Of a stretch of DNA of 64,000 nt, positions 49,912-59,089 are shown piece by piece (positions within the stretch are counted from its first letter, which is position 1; every line of letters starts with the position of its first letter). A program made the translations under genes and the position numbers. The notes below the pieces were generated by a model, which was not told where the DNA came from, ran no database searches, and saw nothing but the letters and a program-made list of their open reading frames with translations. This DNA is from Brevundimonas sp. Leaf363. GTDB lineage: Bacteria > Pseudomonadota > Alphaproteobacteria > Caulobacterales > Caulobacteraceae. Location: NCBI RefSeq assembly GCF_001424025.1, contig NZ_LMPZ01000002.1, positions 542,714 through 606,713 on the forward strand, given 5' to 3'.

Positions 49912-52021
49912 CGCCCCCATCCTGATGAAGGACGGCTACGCCCGCCCGACCGTGTCGGACATGCGCGGCTGGCTGGGTCGCGGCGAGGTGCTGATGGCGG
50001 TGGGCGTCATCGGCGTCATCCTGCTGCTGATCCTGCCGGTCCCCGCCTTCCTGATGGACTTCCTGCTGGCGATCTCGATCGTCTCCAGCGTGCTGATCCT
50101 GATGACGGCCGTGATGATGAAGCGGCCGCTGGACTTCGCCATCTTCCCGACCGTGCTGCTGGTCTCGACCCTGTTCCGTCTGGGCCTGAACCTGGCCTCG
50201 ACGCGCCTGATCCTGACGCATGGCCAGGAGGGTCACGCCGCCGCCGGTCAGGTGATCCAGGCGTTCGGTCAGCTGATGATGGGGGGCAACTTCATCATCG
50301 GGGTGATCATCTTCGCCATCATCCTGGTGGTGAACTTCGTGGTCATCACCAAGGGTTCGACCCGGATCGCCGAGGTGTCGGCCCGCTTCACCCTGGACTC
50401 CATGCCGGGCAAGCAAATGGCCATCGACGCGGACCTGTCTTCGGGACTGATCGACGAGGCGACCGCCAAGCTGCGCCGCAAGGAACTGGAGCAGGAATCG
50501 ACCTTCTTCGGCGCCATGGACGGCGCCTCCAAGTTCGTGCGCGGCGACGCCGTGGCCGGTCTGATCATCACCTTCATCAACGCCATCGGCGGTATCCTGA
50601 TCGGCGTCATTTCGCATGGCCTGCCGATCCAGGAAGCGGCCAACACCTATATCCAGCTGACCATCGGCGACGGTCTGGTCACTCAGGTGCCGGCCATTAT
50701 CATCTCGATCGCCGCCGGTTTCCTGGTGTCGAAGGCGGGCGTCGAGGGCACGGCGGACAAGGCCTTCGTCAGCCAGCTGGCCACGAACCCGATCAGCCTG
50801 GGCGTCGTGTCGGGCGCCTCGGCCCTGATCGGCCTGGTGCCAGGGATGCCGCTGATCCCCTTCATGGCGCTGGCGGGCGCGACCGGCTTCATGGCCTGGC
50901 GCCTGGGGCGGGCGCGGCTGAAGCCGCAGCCGAGCGAGGCCGAACTGGCCGCCGCCGAGCTCGGTTCCAAGCCGAAGGAAGACATCGAGGAGCCCATCGG
51001 GACGGCTCTGGCCATCGACGAGGTCAAGATCGAGCTGGGCTATAGTCTGCTGTCGCTGATCAACGACCTGGAGGGCCGCCGGCTGACCGACCAGGTCCGC
51101 GCCCTGCGCCGCTCGATGGCGCAGGAGTACGGCTTCGTCATGCCGTCGGTGCGCATCCTGGACAACATGCGCCTGCCGACCCAAGGCTACGCCATCCGCA
51201 TCAAGGAGATGGAGGCCGGCGCCGGCGACGTGCGTCTGGGCCACTTGATGGCGATGGATCCGGCGGGCCGCCAGGTCGAACTGCCGGGCGAACATACGCG
51301 CGAGCCGGCTTTCGGCCTGCCCGCCACCTGGATCTCGGACAGCCTGAAGGAAGAGGCGACGTTCCGGGGCTACACCATCGTCGATCCGTCGACGGTGCTG
51401 ACCACGCACCTGACCGAGATCCTGAAGGAGAACATGGCCGACCTGCTGAGCTATGCGCAGGTGCAGAAGCTGCTGGCCGAGTTGAACGGCGAGGAGAAGA
51501 AGCTGGTCGATGAACTGATCCCCTCGGTCGTCACCGTCACCACGCTGCAGCGCGTGCTGCAGGCCCTGCTGAAGGAGAAGGTGTCGATCCGCGATCTGGG
51601 CGCCATCCTGGAAGGCCTGGCCGAGGCCGCGCCGCATACCTCGAGCGTTACGGCCCTGATCGAACATGTGCGCGGGCGCCTGGCGCGCCAGCTGTGCTGG
51701 CAGCATCGCGGCGACGACGGGGCCCTGCCGATCGTCACCCTGTCACCCGAGTGGGAGGCCGCCTTCGCCGAAGCCTTGGTCGGGACGGGCGAGGAGAAGC
51801 AGCTGGCCATGGCGCCGTCACGCCTGCAGGATTTCATCCGCAATGTCCGCGACGTGTTCGAGCGGGCGGCGATGGCGGGCGAGACGGCGGTGCTGCTGAC
51901 CGGACCGGCGATCCGGCCCTACGTCCGCTCCATCATCGAACGCTTCCGCGGCCAGACCACGGTGATGAGCCAGAACGAGGTCCACCCCAGGGCCCGCCTG
52001 CGGACCATCGGGCAGGTCTAG
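49904..52021 (+). CDS. flhA: Flagellar export gate protein FlhA
   Basis: Core of the flagellar type III export gate. The 705 residues have about eight membrane spans in the N-terminal half (about 25-330), the FHIPEP-type conserved segment ASTRLILTHGQEGHAAAGQVIQAFG and the loop FTLDSMPGKQMAIDADLSSGLID. A large cytoplasmic domain (about 350-705) includes VRILDNMRLPTQGYAIRIKEMEAG and ends RPYVRSIIERFRGQTTVMSQNEVHPRARLRTIGQV, the docking platform for export chaperones. Its ATG overlaps the beta-lactamase stop by 8 bp, so it depends on the same mRNA. Its 3' end overlaps the phytochrome gene (convergent) by 4 bp. Confidence 0.95.
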   Translation: MSDAPILMKDGYARPTVSDMRGWLGRGEVLMAVGVIGVILLLILPVPAFLMDFLLAISIVSSVLILMTAVMMKRPLDFAIFPTVLLVSTLFRLGLNLASTRLILTHGQEGHAAAGQVIQAFGQLMMGGNFIIGVIIFAIILVVNFVVITKGSTRIAEVSARFTLDSMPGKQMAIDADLSSGLIDEATAKLRRKELEQESTFFGAMDGASKFVRGDAVAGLIITFINAIGGILIGVISHGLPIQEAANTYIQLTIGDGLVTQVPAIIISIAAGFLVSKAGVEGTADKAFVSQLATNPISLGVVSGASALIGLVPGMPLIPFMALAGATGFMAWRLGRARLKPQPSEAELAAAELGSKPKEDIEEPIGTALAIDEVKIELGYSLLSLINDLEGRRLTDQVRALRRSMAQEYGFVMPSVRILDNMRLPTQGYAIRIKEMEAGAGDVRLGHLMAMDPAGRQVELPGEHTREPAFGLPATWISDSLKEEATFRGYTIVDPSTVLTTHLTEILKENMADLLSYAQVQKLLAELNGEEKKLVDELIPSVVTVTTLQRVLQALLKEKVSIRDLGAILEGLAEAAPHTSSVTALIEHVRGRLARQLCWQHRGDDGALPIVTLSPEWEAAFAEALVGTGEEKQLAMAPSRLQDFIRNVRDVFERAAMAGETAVLLTGPAIRPYVRSIIERFRGQTTVMSQNEVHPRARLRTIGQV

Positions 52022-54591
52022 GCTTCGTCCGCCGGGCCGAGCAGGCTGTCCATCGCGCGCGCGACATTCTCCAGCGTGTAGGGCTTCTGCACGATCAGCC
52101 GGCCGCGATGCTCGATCGGCGGATTGGCCTGCTCGCCGTAGCCGGTGGCGAAGATGAAGGGGATGTTCAGTTCGGCCAGCCGATCAGCGATCGGATAGGA
52201 GTTCCGGTCGCCCAGATTGATGTCCAGCATGGCGACCGTGGGCCGGGCGGCGTCGATGTTGTCCAAGGCGCCTTCGACCGTCGCGGCGGTCGTGACCGTG
52301 GCGGCGCCCAGGCGCGTCGCGATGTCCTCGGCGTCCAGGGCGATGATCAGGCTATCCTCGACCAGCAGGATGTCCTGACCCTTCAGCAGCGTGTCCGGAG
52401 TCGGTTGCGGATGGCCGATCGCGGCGCGGGGATATTTGATCGTCGGCGCGCCCGTAATGGTGCGCGGCTCGGACAGATGGCGCGCGGGGATGCAGAATAC
52501 CGCGTGCACCCCGGTCGGCGCGTAATCGACCTTGGCCGTACCCCCCAGATCGTATGGGACCGAACGGTGAATGATCGTGGTGCCGAAACCCTTGCGCGTG
52601 GGCGGGGTGACGGCTGGGCCGCCCGCCTCGCGCCATTCGAGCTCCAGATCGCCGCTGGATGTCCGATGCCAACCCAGCGTCACCCGGCCGCCGGGCGTCG
52701 ACAGGCTGCCGTATTTATTGGAGTTGGTGACCAGTTCGTGCACCACCAGGGCCATGGTCGAATAGGCGTTAGGGTTCAGATGGACCGCCTCGCCCTGGGT
52801 GACGATGCGCTCGCGCTCATCGACGAACGCCGCCGCCTCCGCGTCGATCAGCGCCTGCAGCGGTGCGGGGCCCCAGTGGTCGTCGGTGATCTGGTTGTGG
52901 GCGCGGGCCAATGCATGGATGCGGCCGTCGACCACCTTCACGAACTCCGCGACGTCCTGCTCCTCCGCGTTCGACTGGCGGATTAGGCCGCGGATCAGTC
53001 CCAGGATGTTGCGGACGCGGTGATTGAGCTCCGCGATCAACAGTTCCTGGCGGGCGCTGGCCTGCTGGCGTTCGGCCGACGCTTCGTCCGCCAGGCGCAG
53101 CACCACCTCGATCAGGGTGGCGCGCAGAGTTTCGGCGACGCGAACCTCGGAGGCGGTGAAGGGCTGTGAGTGGGCCTCGACCAGCTGCTTCCACTCGGCG
53201 AAGCTCTCGCGCGGGCTCAGGCGCGGGCCGTTGGGGCCATAGCTGACGGGTTTGTGCGGATCGCCCGCCCAGCGCACCGAATGGATCAGTTCCTTGCGGA
53301 ACAGCACCACATAGTCGCGCGGAGACCGCGAGATCGGAATAGCCAGCATCCCTGCCACGTCCGCCGCGAAGTCTCCGGCGCCGGGCACTATGGACGCGAT
53401 GCTGTCGGTCGCGAACACCTTGCCCGCCGCCGTGCCGTTCAGCGCCCGGACGATGCGTCGAAAATCTTCGACGGACGGCGTGGCGCCGGAAAAGGCGTGC
53501 TTGCCGCTTAGCCAGACGCCTACGCCGTCAGCAGGGATGGCGTGTGTCAGGATGTCGCCTAGCCAGTCGGGGTCCTGCAGCAGCGTCTCGTCCGACGCCA
53601 CGGCGCCCAGAAGCTGGTCGGACACGTCGCGCGCGCGACGCTCGTATTCGACGGTGTCCTGCCGCTCGCGGCTCTCCAGGCGCATCGAGAACATCTGGGC
53701 GAACAGCTCAGCCACCGAGCGCCGCTCGAAGGTCGGGCAACGCGGCGAGTAGTGGTGGCAGGCGAACAGCCCCCACAGCTTTCCGTCGACGATGATCGAA
53801 ATGGACAGCGAGGCGTCCACGCCCATGTTCTTCAGATACTCGATGTGGATCGGCGACACCGATCGCAGGACCGAGAGCGACAGATCCAGCGGCTGGCCCG
53901 TCTCGTCCCGCTGGGGCACGATCGGCACCGGCGTAGCGTTCACGTCGGCGATGATCCGCAGCAGATTGCGGCGATAGAGTTCGCGCGCCTGGGCCGGGAT
54001 GTCCGTGGCCGGGTAGTGCAGGCCCATGAACTTGCCGATCCCGGCGCGCACCGCCTCGGCCACGACCTCGCCCGAGCCGTCCGCGCCGAAGCGGTAGACC
54101 ATGACCCGGTCGAACCCGATCAGGGCCCGGACCTGTCGGGCGCCCTCGCGATAGAAGCTGGCGAAGTCTTGCGCCTGGTCGAGGCGGGCGATCATCGACC
54201 TCACAGTGCCGCTGGCGTCGCCATGCTCGCCGGACGCCGGCTCGGCTTCGATAACGACCTGACCGCCCGAGAAGTGAAGTGCGACGTCGAAGGCCTGACG
54301 ACCGTCTGTAAGGACGCAGTCGAACAGCCGCTCCACCGCATCGGGCCCGCGCAGGATGGCTGCGCGGTTGCGAAGATCGTGCACCGCCTTGGTCGTGAAG
54401 ACGTCCGACAGCGGCCGTCCGAACAGGTCATCCGGCGCCAGACCGATGAACTCATGCGTGTTGGCTGACGCCCGCGCGATCAGCCAATCGGCGGTCAGGG
54501 CGATCAGGAAACCGATCGGCTGGATGGCGCCCAGGATGTGGATGGGCTCGCGGTCGCAGTTGGTCAGATCGACCTGAGCGGCATCGGTCAA
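52018..54591 (-). CDS. bphP: Bacteriophytochrome HWE histidine kinase with C-terminal receiver
   Basis: Red/far-red light sensor of 857 residues. PAS (about 1-110) with the biliverdin-binding Cys12 in TNCDREPIHILGAIQPIG; GAF (about 130-310) with PATDIPAQARELYRRN and MGVDASLSISI, then LWGLFACHHYSP; PHY (about 320-500); an HWE/HisKA_2 kinase (ELNHRVRNILGLIRGLIRQS near 525) with HATPase; and a C-terminal receiver (about 735-850: LLVEDSLI, phospho-acceptor Asp in MLDINLGD, Lys in VQKPY). The gene starts at TTG 54589-54591, overlapping the heme oxygenase stop by 4 bp (TTGA), so pigment synthesis and photoreceptor are coupled. The output target is unknown. Confidence 0.93.
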   Translation of the reverse strand: MTDAAQVDLTNCDREPIHILGAIQPIGFLIALTADWLIARASANTHEFIGLAPDDLFGRPLSDVFTTKAVHDLRNRAAILRGPDAVERLFDCVLTDGRQAFDVALHFSGGQVVIEAEPASGEHGDASGTVRSMIARLDQAQDFASFYREGARQVRALIGFDRVMVYRFGADGSGEVVAEAVRAGIGKFMGLHYPATDIPAQARELYRRNLLRIIADVNATPVPIVPQRDETGQPLDLSLSVLRSVSPIHIEYLKNMGVDASLSISIIVDGKLWGLFACHHYSPRCPTFERRSVAELFAQMFSMRLESRERQDTVEYERRARDVSDQLLGAVASDETLLQDPDWLGDILTHAIPADGVGVWLSGKHAFSGATPSVEDFRRIVRALNGTAAGKVFATDSIASIVPGAGDFAADVAGMLAIPISRSPRDYVVLFRKELIHSVRWAGDPHKPVSYGPNGPRLSPRESFAEWKQLVEAHSQPFTASEVRVAETLRATLIEVVLRLADEASAERQQASARQELLIAELNHRVRNILGLIRGLIRQSNAEEQDVAEFVKVVDGRIHALARAHNQITDDHWGPAPLQALIDAEAAAFVDERERIVTQGEAVHLNPNAYSTMALVVHELVTNSNKYGSLSTPGGRVTLGWHRTSSGDLELEWREAGGPAVTPPTRKGFGTTIIHRSVPYDLGGTAKVDYAPTGVHAVFCIPARHLSEPRTITGAPTIKYPRAAIGHPQPTPDTLLKGQDILLVEDSLIIALDAEDIATRLGAATVTTAATVEGALDNIDAARPTVAMLDINLGDRNSYPIADRLAELNIPFIFATGYGEQANPPIEHRGRLIVQKPYTLENVARAMDSLLGPADEA

Positions 54592-55136
54592 AGGCGGTCG
54601 GCTCCAAGCACGCGTAGGGCGGACGCCGTGAAGATGTCGAATACCGCTGAAGCCGACCGGGCCGCCTCGGTACGCTCATCCGCGGAGCTGAGCCTTTTTT
54701 CCAGAATCGCTACGAACGACCGCCAATGCAATGGGTTCCCGGGCGCGAGAAAAGAAATTGGCGCCGTGTCAGCGACCGTACGAACCAGCATGGCCCCGCC
54801 CAGGCGCGATCCCTCGATGACGTAAGCTGCGCCCAGAATGGCGGCCGGGTTCGGCAGCAGAGGCTCAGGCATGGCCTCCGGTACGGCCTCCTTAAGCGCG
54901 ATGAGGTCGTCGCGCAGGGCTTGCGAGCGGCGACGCGCGGGCCAGTCGGGCAGGACGACATCGGCCCCGGCCTTGTCCAGCGCCGCCTCGACGCCGAAAA
55001 ACGCGCCCGCCTGAGCCTTCAGAAATCGGGCGTAGTCGGCACGGTCAGCCAGGTCGAAGCCCGAGAACAGGACATCCAGCCGTGCATGGGCGTCGGCCGT
55101 CGCCTCCCTGAGGAAGAACCGCGCGCTGTCGACCAA
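54588..55136 (-). CDS. bphO: Biliverdin-producing heme oxygenase
   Basis: Cleaves heme to biliverdin, supplying the phytochrome chromophore. The 182 residues have LREATADAHARLDVLFSG with the proximal His near residue 17, and the distal helix YVIEGSRLGGAMLVRTV (the GSxLGG pattern of BphO enzymes). The only in-frame start is TTG 55136, with an in-frame stop 12 bases upstream and GAGG seven bases before it. Its TGA overlaps the TTG of bphP. The order bphO-bphP as one operon is well known in bacteria such as Deinococcus and Pseudomonas. Confidence 0.9.
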   Translation of the reverse strand: MVDSARFFLREATADAHARLDVLFSGFDLADRADYARFLKAQAGAFFGVEAALDKAGADVVLPDWPARRRSQALRDDLIALKEAVPEAMPEPLLPNPAAILGAAYVIEGSRLGGAMLVRTVADTAPISFLAPGNPLHWRSFVAILEKRLSSADERTEAARSASAVFDIFTASALRVLGADRL

Positions 55137-55248
55137 ACCTGCACCTCACGCGATCCCAACAGGCGGCGTCGTGCCATGCGTCGCGCCTGGGCGCAAACGG
55201 CGCGCGGTTCGGGACGGCGAGTGCCTTTGGGCGCGGCCCGGAACCGCT

Positions 55249-55956
55249 CTAACGAACGCTGACCCAGCCGCCGGCCGAGGCGTTGCGCGCTTCATCGTTC
55301 GCCGGCCGGGCGATCAGGCCCGACTGGGTGATCCAGACCTCATAGCGGGCGTTATTCGCCATCGGCATATAGGCCGCGCCTCCGTACAGGGTATCCACGG
55401 CGTTGACGTACCGGCGATAACGGCGCGCGGCGTCCCAGGCGTCGATCCGCCAAGGCAGGGCGTCCACGTCGTCTCCGCCGCTCAGCGCGTGAACGCTGCG
55501 CTCGGCGTTGATCTCCTGATCAATCCGCTGATAGCGGCCCGACAGGCGGTCGAGGCGGTACTGTGTGTCCAGGCCCAGCACGTTGGCCCACGGCTTCCAC
55601 TTCAGCACCTGCGCCTCGATGCGCCAGTCATCGCCGTGTAGCGGATAAACGGCGGCGCGGGCTGGTTCCGCCTCGCCGCGGGCCGGCTGGATGACGGTCG
55701 CCTCGTAGTATTGCGGGCCGATCTGCTTCAGTTGCAGCGTGGCGATGGGCCGCTCGTAGGTCAGTCGGCTGTAGGTCTGGACATTCAGGCCCAACAGGGC
55801 AGCGGCGCCGGCCGCGGCGATGACGCCGCCGCCCAGGATGGTCCCGACCCCTCCCGTGAAGATCCGACCCCGAAATAGCCGGCCCAGACTGGTCAGCAGC
55901 AGGGTGACGCCCAGAAGCGCCACCACAGCCGGAAGGATCCACCACCACCAGATCAT
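55249..55956 (-). CDS. Two-span membrane protein of unknown function
   Basis: The 235 residues begin MIWWWWILPAVVALLGVTLLL and have two hydrophobic segments (about 4-25 and 33-58). A roughly 175-residue soluble domain follows, containing TYSRLTYERPIATLQLKQIGPQYYEATV, WRIEAQVLKWKPWANVLGLDTQYRLDRLSGRYQ, DVDALPWRIDAWDAARRYRRYVNAVDTLYGGAAYMP and YEVWITQSGLIARP. The second domain is well ordered and likely periplasmic or cytoplasmic depending on topology. I recall similar proteins annotated only as hypothetical or multidrug-efflux-associated; I assign no function. It is divergent from the CHASE3 kinase gene. Confidence 0.65.
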   Translation of the reverse strand: MIWWWWILPAVVALLGVTLLLTSLGRLFRGRIFTGGVGTILGGGVIAAAGAAALLGLNVQTYSRLTYERPIATLQLKQIGPQYYEATVIQPARGEAEPARAAVYPLHGDDWRIEAQVLKWKPWANVLGLDTQYRLDRLSGRYQRIDQEINAERSVHALSGGDDVDALPWRIDAWDAARRYRRYVNAVDTLYGGAAYMPMANNARYEVWITQSGLIARPANDEARNASAGGWVSVR

Positions 55957-56079
55957 GCCTGCACTCCCTCAGCCCCGAGCCAGGTTAACCTAAGTCTCCG
56001 CAATGGCGAAGGTTGCACCCGTGTGGGGCGTATCGTCAGTGCTGGACACCGCCCTGTCAGCCGCTAAAGCTGCGCCGTG

Positions 56080-57606
56080 ATGAAGTTGGTTTCGCGCGAC
56101 ACCGCCCAGGCGGTCATCCGGTTCCTGCGAACACCGACGCTCAGCCGCTCGGTGGCGTTGCTGTTGTCGCTGGCCATCGCGCTGCTGCTGGCCGCCAACC
56201 TCGCCACCTATGTGATGATCGCTCGCACCAGCGCCTTCAACCAGACGGTGGAGCAAAGCTATCGTCTGCGGCTGGCCGCCAAGGACGTGCTGATCCAGTC
56301 GGTGGACGCCGAAACGGGCCAGCGTGGATTTTTGCTGACGGGCCGGTCGGATTACCTCACCCCCTACGTGCACTCGGTCGACAGTCTGCCGACGACCTTC
56401 GCCGAGTTGAACCGGCTGGCGCGGGGCGACGCGGATCTGCAGCCGCGTGTGGCGCGGTTGCAGGATCTGTCGAAGCTGCGGATGCAGCGCATCGCCCTGA
56501 CGCTGGACCTGGCGCGGGCAGGGCGCATCGGCGAGGCGGTTGCGGCGATGCGCAACGGCGAGGGCAAGCGCCTGATGGACGCCATGCGTGTGGAAACCGG
56601 CGCCATCGATGAGGTTCTGGCCACGCGCCTGTCGTTCCGCACGCGCCAGTCGGAATGGGGGTCGACCGTCACGCTGATCGTGAACGCCATTGGCGGAGCG
56701 CTGATACTGGTCCTGGCCGGCATGACCGCCTGGTTGGTGCGGCGCTATGTGAGGGATCTGCAGACGGCGCGCGAGGGTATCGCCGCGGCCAATGCGGGGC
56801 TCGAGGCCAAGGTCCGGGAACGCACCGGCGATCTGACCCGGGCCAACGAGGAGATCCAGCGGTTCGCTTACATCGTCAGCCATGATCTGCGCGCGCCCCT
56901 GGTGAACGTCATGGGCTACACCTCCGAACTGGAGTTGGCCGGCCAGACCGTCGAGCGCGCCATCAGCGAGGCGGAAAAGAGCCGGCCCGTCGATCAGGAC
57001 GTCGTCGTCGCGGTGCGCGAGGATATGCCCGAGGCTATCGGCTTCATCCGCGCCTCGACCGAAAAGATGGACCGGCTGATCAACGCTATCCTGAAGCTGT
57101 CACGCGAGGGGCGGCGTTCGCTGCTGCCTGAGGTCATCGAAATGACCCCGCTGGTCCAGGCCATCGCCGACAGCGTCAACCATCAGACCTCGGAAGCGGG
57201 CGCCGTCATCACCGTCGAGGACCTGCCCCGCCTGGACAGCGACCGGCTGTCGATCGAGCAGATCTTCGGCAATCTGATCGACAATGCGGTCAAGTACCTG
57301 GATCGCTCGCGCCCCGGCCAGATCACGGTGTCGGGCGAGGCCACGGCGGGCGGTTGGGTGGTCTATCGCGTCGCCGATAACGGCCGCGGGATATCGCCCA
57401 AGGACCACGAACGCATCTTCGAACTGTTCCGCCGGTCGGGCCGTCAGGATCGACCGGGGGAGGGGCTCGGTCTGGCCTTCGTGCGCAACAGCGTCCGCCG
57501 TCTGGGCGGTTCGATCGACATCGAGAGCGAACTGGACAAGGGCTCGACTTTCATTTTGAAATTCCCCAAACGCCTTGTCCTTCATGACATCGGAGACGCC
57601 GTATGA
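56080..57606 (+). CDS. CHASE3 sensor histidine kinase
   Basis: Membrane kinase of 508 residues. N-terminal span (about 22-45), a CHASE3 sensor domain outside the membrane (about 46-190, with VDAETGQRGFLLTGRSDYL, the family hallmark), a second span (about 192-220), a coiled linker, a HisKA domain with YIVSHDLRAPLVNVMGYTSEL (phospho-His near 268), and a HATPase with NLIDNAVKYLDRSR, VADNGRGISPKDHERIFELF and GEGLGLAFVRNSVRRLGG. The ATG at 56080 is preferred over the GTG one codon earlier. It overlaps the response regulator gene by 4 bp. DHp and HATPase resemble the plant/cyanobacterial phytochrome kinase type. Confidence 0.92.
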   Translation: MKLVSRDTAQAVIRFLRTPTLSRSVALLLSLAIALLLAANLATYVMIARTSAFNQTVEQSYRLRLAAKDVLIQSVDAETGQRGFLLTGRSDYLTPYVHSVDSLPTTFAELNRLARGDADLQPRVARLQDLSKLRMQRIALTLDLARAGRIGEAVAAMRNGEGKRLMDAMRVETGAIDEVLATRLSFRTRQSEWGSTVTLIVNAIGGALILVLAGMTAWLVRRYVRDLQTAREGIAAANAGLEAKVRERTGDLTRANEEIQRFAYIVSHDLRAPLVNVMGYTSELELAGQTVERAISEAEKSRPVDQDVVVAVREDMPEAIGFIRASTEKMDRLINAILKLSREGRRSLLPEVIEMTPLVQAIADSVNHQTSEAGAVITVEDLPRLDSDRLSIEQIFGNLIDNAVKYLDRSRPGQITVSGEATAGGWVVYRVADNGRGISPKDHERIFELFRRSGRQDRPGEGLGLAFVRNSVRRLGGSIDIESELDKGSTFILKFPKRLVLHDIGDAV

Positions 57607-58028
57607 GCAGCGCCGTGAAAATCGTCATGGTCGAGGACGACCATGGCCACGCCAAGCTGATCGAAAAGAACATTCGGCGGGCCAACATCAGCAACGAAAT
57701 CAAGCACTTCGACGATGGCGGATCGGCGCTGGACTATCTGTTCAGTGCGGAAATCCTGGCCAATGGCCCGCTGCTGATCCTGCTGGATCTCAACCTGCCG
57801 GATATGTCGGGAACTGACATTCTGGAGAAGGTGAAGTCGGACGACCGGCTGAAGCGCGCGCCGGTGGTGGTTCTGACCACCACGGACGACAAGGTCGAGA
57901 TCCAGCGCTGCTACGACCTGGGCTGCAACGTCTACATCACCAAGCCCGTGGACTATGAGAGCTTCGCCGGCGCGATCCGCCAGCTGGGCCTCTTCCTGTC
58001 CGTCATGCAGGCGCCCGAAATCGAGTGA
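57603..58028 (+). CDS. Single-domain response regulator (Rcp1-like)
   Basis: Stand-alone receiver of 141 residues with no DNA-binding output. Acidic pocket VEDDHGHAKLIEKN, phospho-acceptor Asp in LLILLDLNLPDMSG, Thr in VVLTTTDD and Lys in YITKPVDYESF. The FDDGGSALDYLF segment and the size match the Rcp1 subfamily, usually paired with phytochrome-type kinases. It overlaps the CHASE3 kinase and the following REC-HWE kinase by 4 bp each, so it most likely shuttles phosphate between them. Confidence 0.92.
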   Translation: MSSAVKIVMVEDDHGHAKLIEKNIRRANISNEIKHFDDGGSALDYLFSAEILANGPLLILLDLNLPDMSGTDILEKVKSDDRLKRAPVVVLTTTDDKVEIQRCYDLGCNVYITKPVDYESFAGAIRQLGLFLSVMQAPEIE

Positions 58029-59089
58029 CGATAGACCTGGCCGCAGCATTTGCGCCGATCCGCCTGCTCTACATCGACGATGATCGCGGGCTGTCGCGGC
58101 TGGTCGAGAAGGAGCTGGGGCGGCACGGCTACGTCGTGACCTGCGCGCCGGACGGCGATGCGGGGCTCGAGGCGTTGCAGAGCGGCGAATACGACGTTTG
58201 CGCCCTCGACCACTACATGCCCGGTCGTGAAGGCCTCGACGTGCTGCCCGACATCATGGCTCTGAAGGCCCCGCCGCCGGTCGTGTATGTGACGGGCGCG
58301 CAGGAGGGCCGGATCGCTGTCGCCGCGCTGCGGGCCGGGGCCGCGGACTACGTCATCAAGGACGTGTCGGAAGACTTCACCAGCCTGCTGCGTTCGGCCC
58401 TGGAGGACGCCTTGCTGCGTCGCCGGCTTCAGCGCGAGAACGAGGCGGCGCAGGAGCAGGTGCGCCTGGCCCGCGACCGCGCAGAGGCCATGCTGCGCGA
58501 GGTGAACCACCGCGTGGGCAACTCGCTGCAACTGGTCTCCAGCTTCATCTCGCTGCAGCAGCGGCAGCTGGTCGACGAGGGCGCCCGCGCCGCGCTCAGC
58601 GAGGCCAAGGCCCGCATCGAGGCCGTCGCCCACGTCCACCGCCGGCTCTACACCTCCGACGAAATGGGCTCGGTGGCGATGGACGAATATCTGTCCGGTC
58701 TGATCGAGGAGCTGGGCAAGTCGGTCGGCCCGGAAGGGACCGCGCCGAGGATCACGCTGGACGCCTCGTCCATGGTCGTGACGACCGATCAGGCGGTGTC
58801 GCTGGGCGTCGTCGTCACCGAGCTGGTCACCAATGCTGTCAAGTACGCCTACGGGCCCGGGGAGACGGGCGAGATCCGCGTCATCCTGAAGCCCGGACCG
58901 GATGGCCGTGCGCTGCTGACCGTCGAGGATGACGGGCCGGGTCTGGGCGAGGACGCCAAGCCCAAGGGCACGGGTCTCGGCGGCAAGATCATCTCGGCCA
59001 TGGCCGGCGGGCTGCGCTCAGCCGTCGAATACGACCACAGCCATCGCGGCGTCCGAGCGAAGCTGGCGTTCGACCTGACGCATGGCTGA
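58025..59089 (+). CDS. Receiver-HWE/HisKA_2 histidine kinase
   Basis: Soluble hybrid kinase of 354 residues starting at GTG 58025. A receiver domain (about 12-125: LLYIDDDRG, Asp in DVCALDHYMPGREG, Thr in VYVTGAQEG, Lys in YVIKDVSED) is followed by a short coiled linker and a HisKA_2 kinase (MLREVNHRVGNSLQLVSSFISLQQRQL, phospho-His near 160). The HATPase has VVTELVTNAVKYAYG, VEDDGPGLG and GTGLGGKIISAMAG. Receiver-first kinases of this class occur upstream of alphaproteobacterial stress phosphorelays. It overlaps the receiver gene (4 bp) and the NUDIX gene (8 bp). Confidence 0.92.
   Translation: MTIDLAAAFAPIRLLYIDDDRGLSRLVEKELGRHGYVVTCAPDGDAGLEALQSGEYDVCALDHYMPGREGLDVLPDIMALKAPPPVVYVTGAQEGRIAVAALRAGAADYVIKDVSEDFTSLLRSALEDALLRRRLQRENEAAQEQVRLARDRAEAMLREVNHRVGNSLQLVSSFISLQQRQLVDEGARAALSEAKARIEAVAHVHRRLYTSDEMGSVAMDEYLSGLIEELGKSVGPEGTAPRITLDASSMVVTTDQAVSLGVVVTELVTNAVKYAYGPGETGEIRVILKPGPDGRALLTVEDDGPGLGEDAKPKGTGLGGKIISAMAGGLRSAVEYDHSHRGVRAKLAFDLTHG

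Noticed and set aside
49883..51706. Open frame of 607 codons on the minus strand opposite flhA
   Set aside because: flhA is unmistakable on the plus strand. The antisense translation is Gln/His/Arg-rich without motifs.
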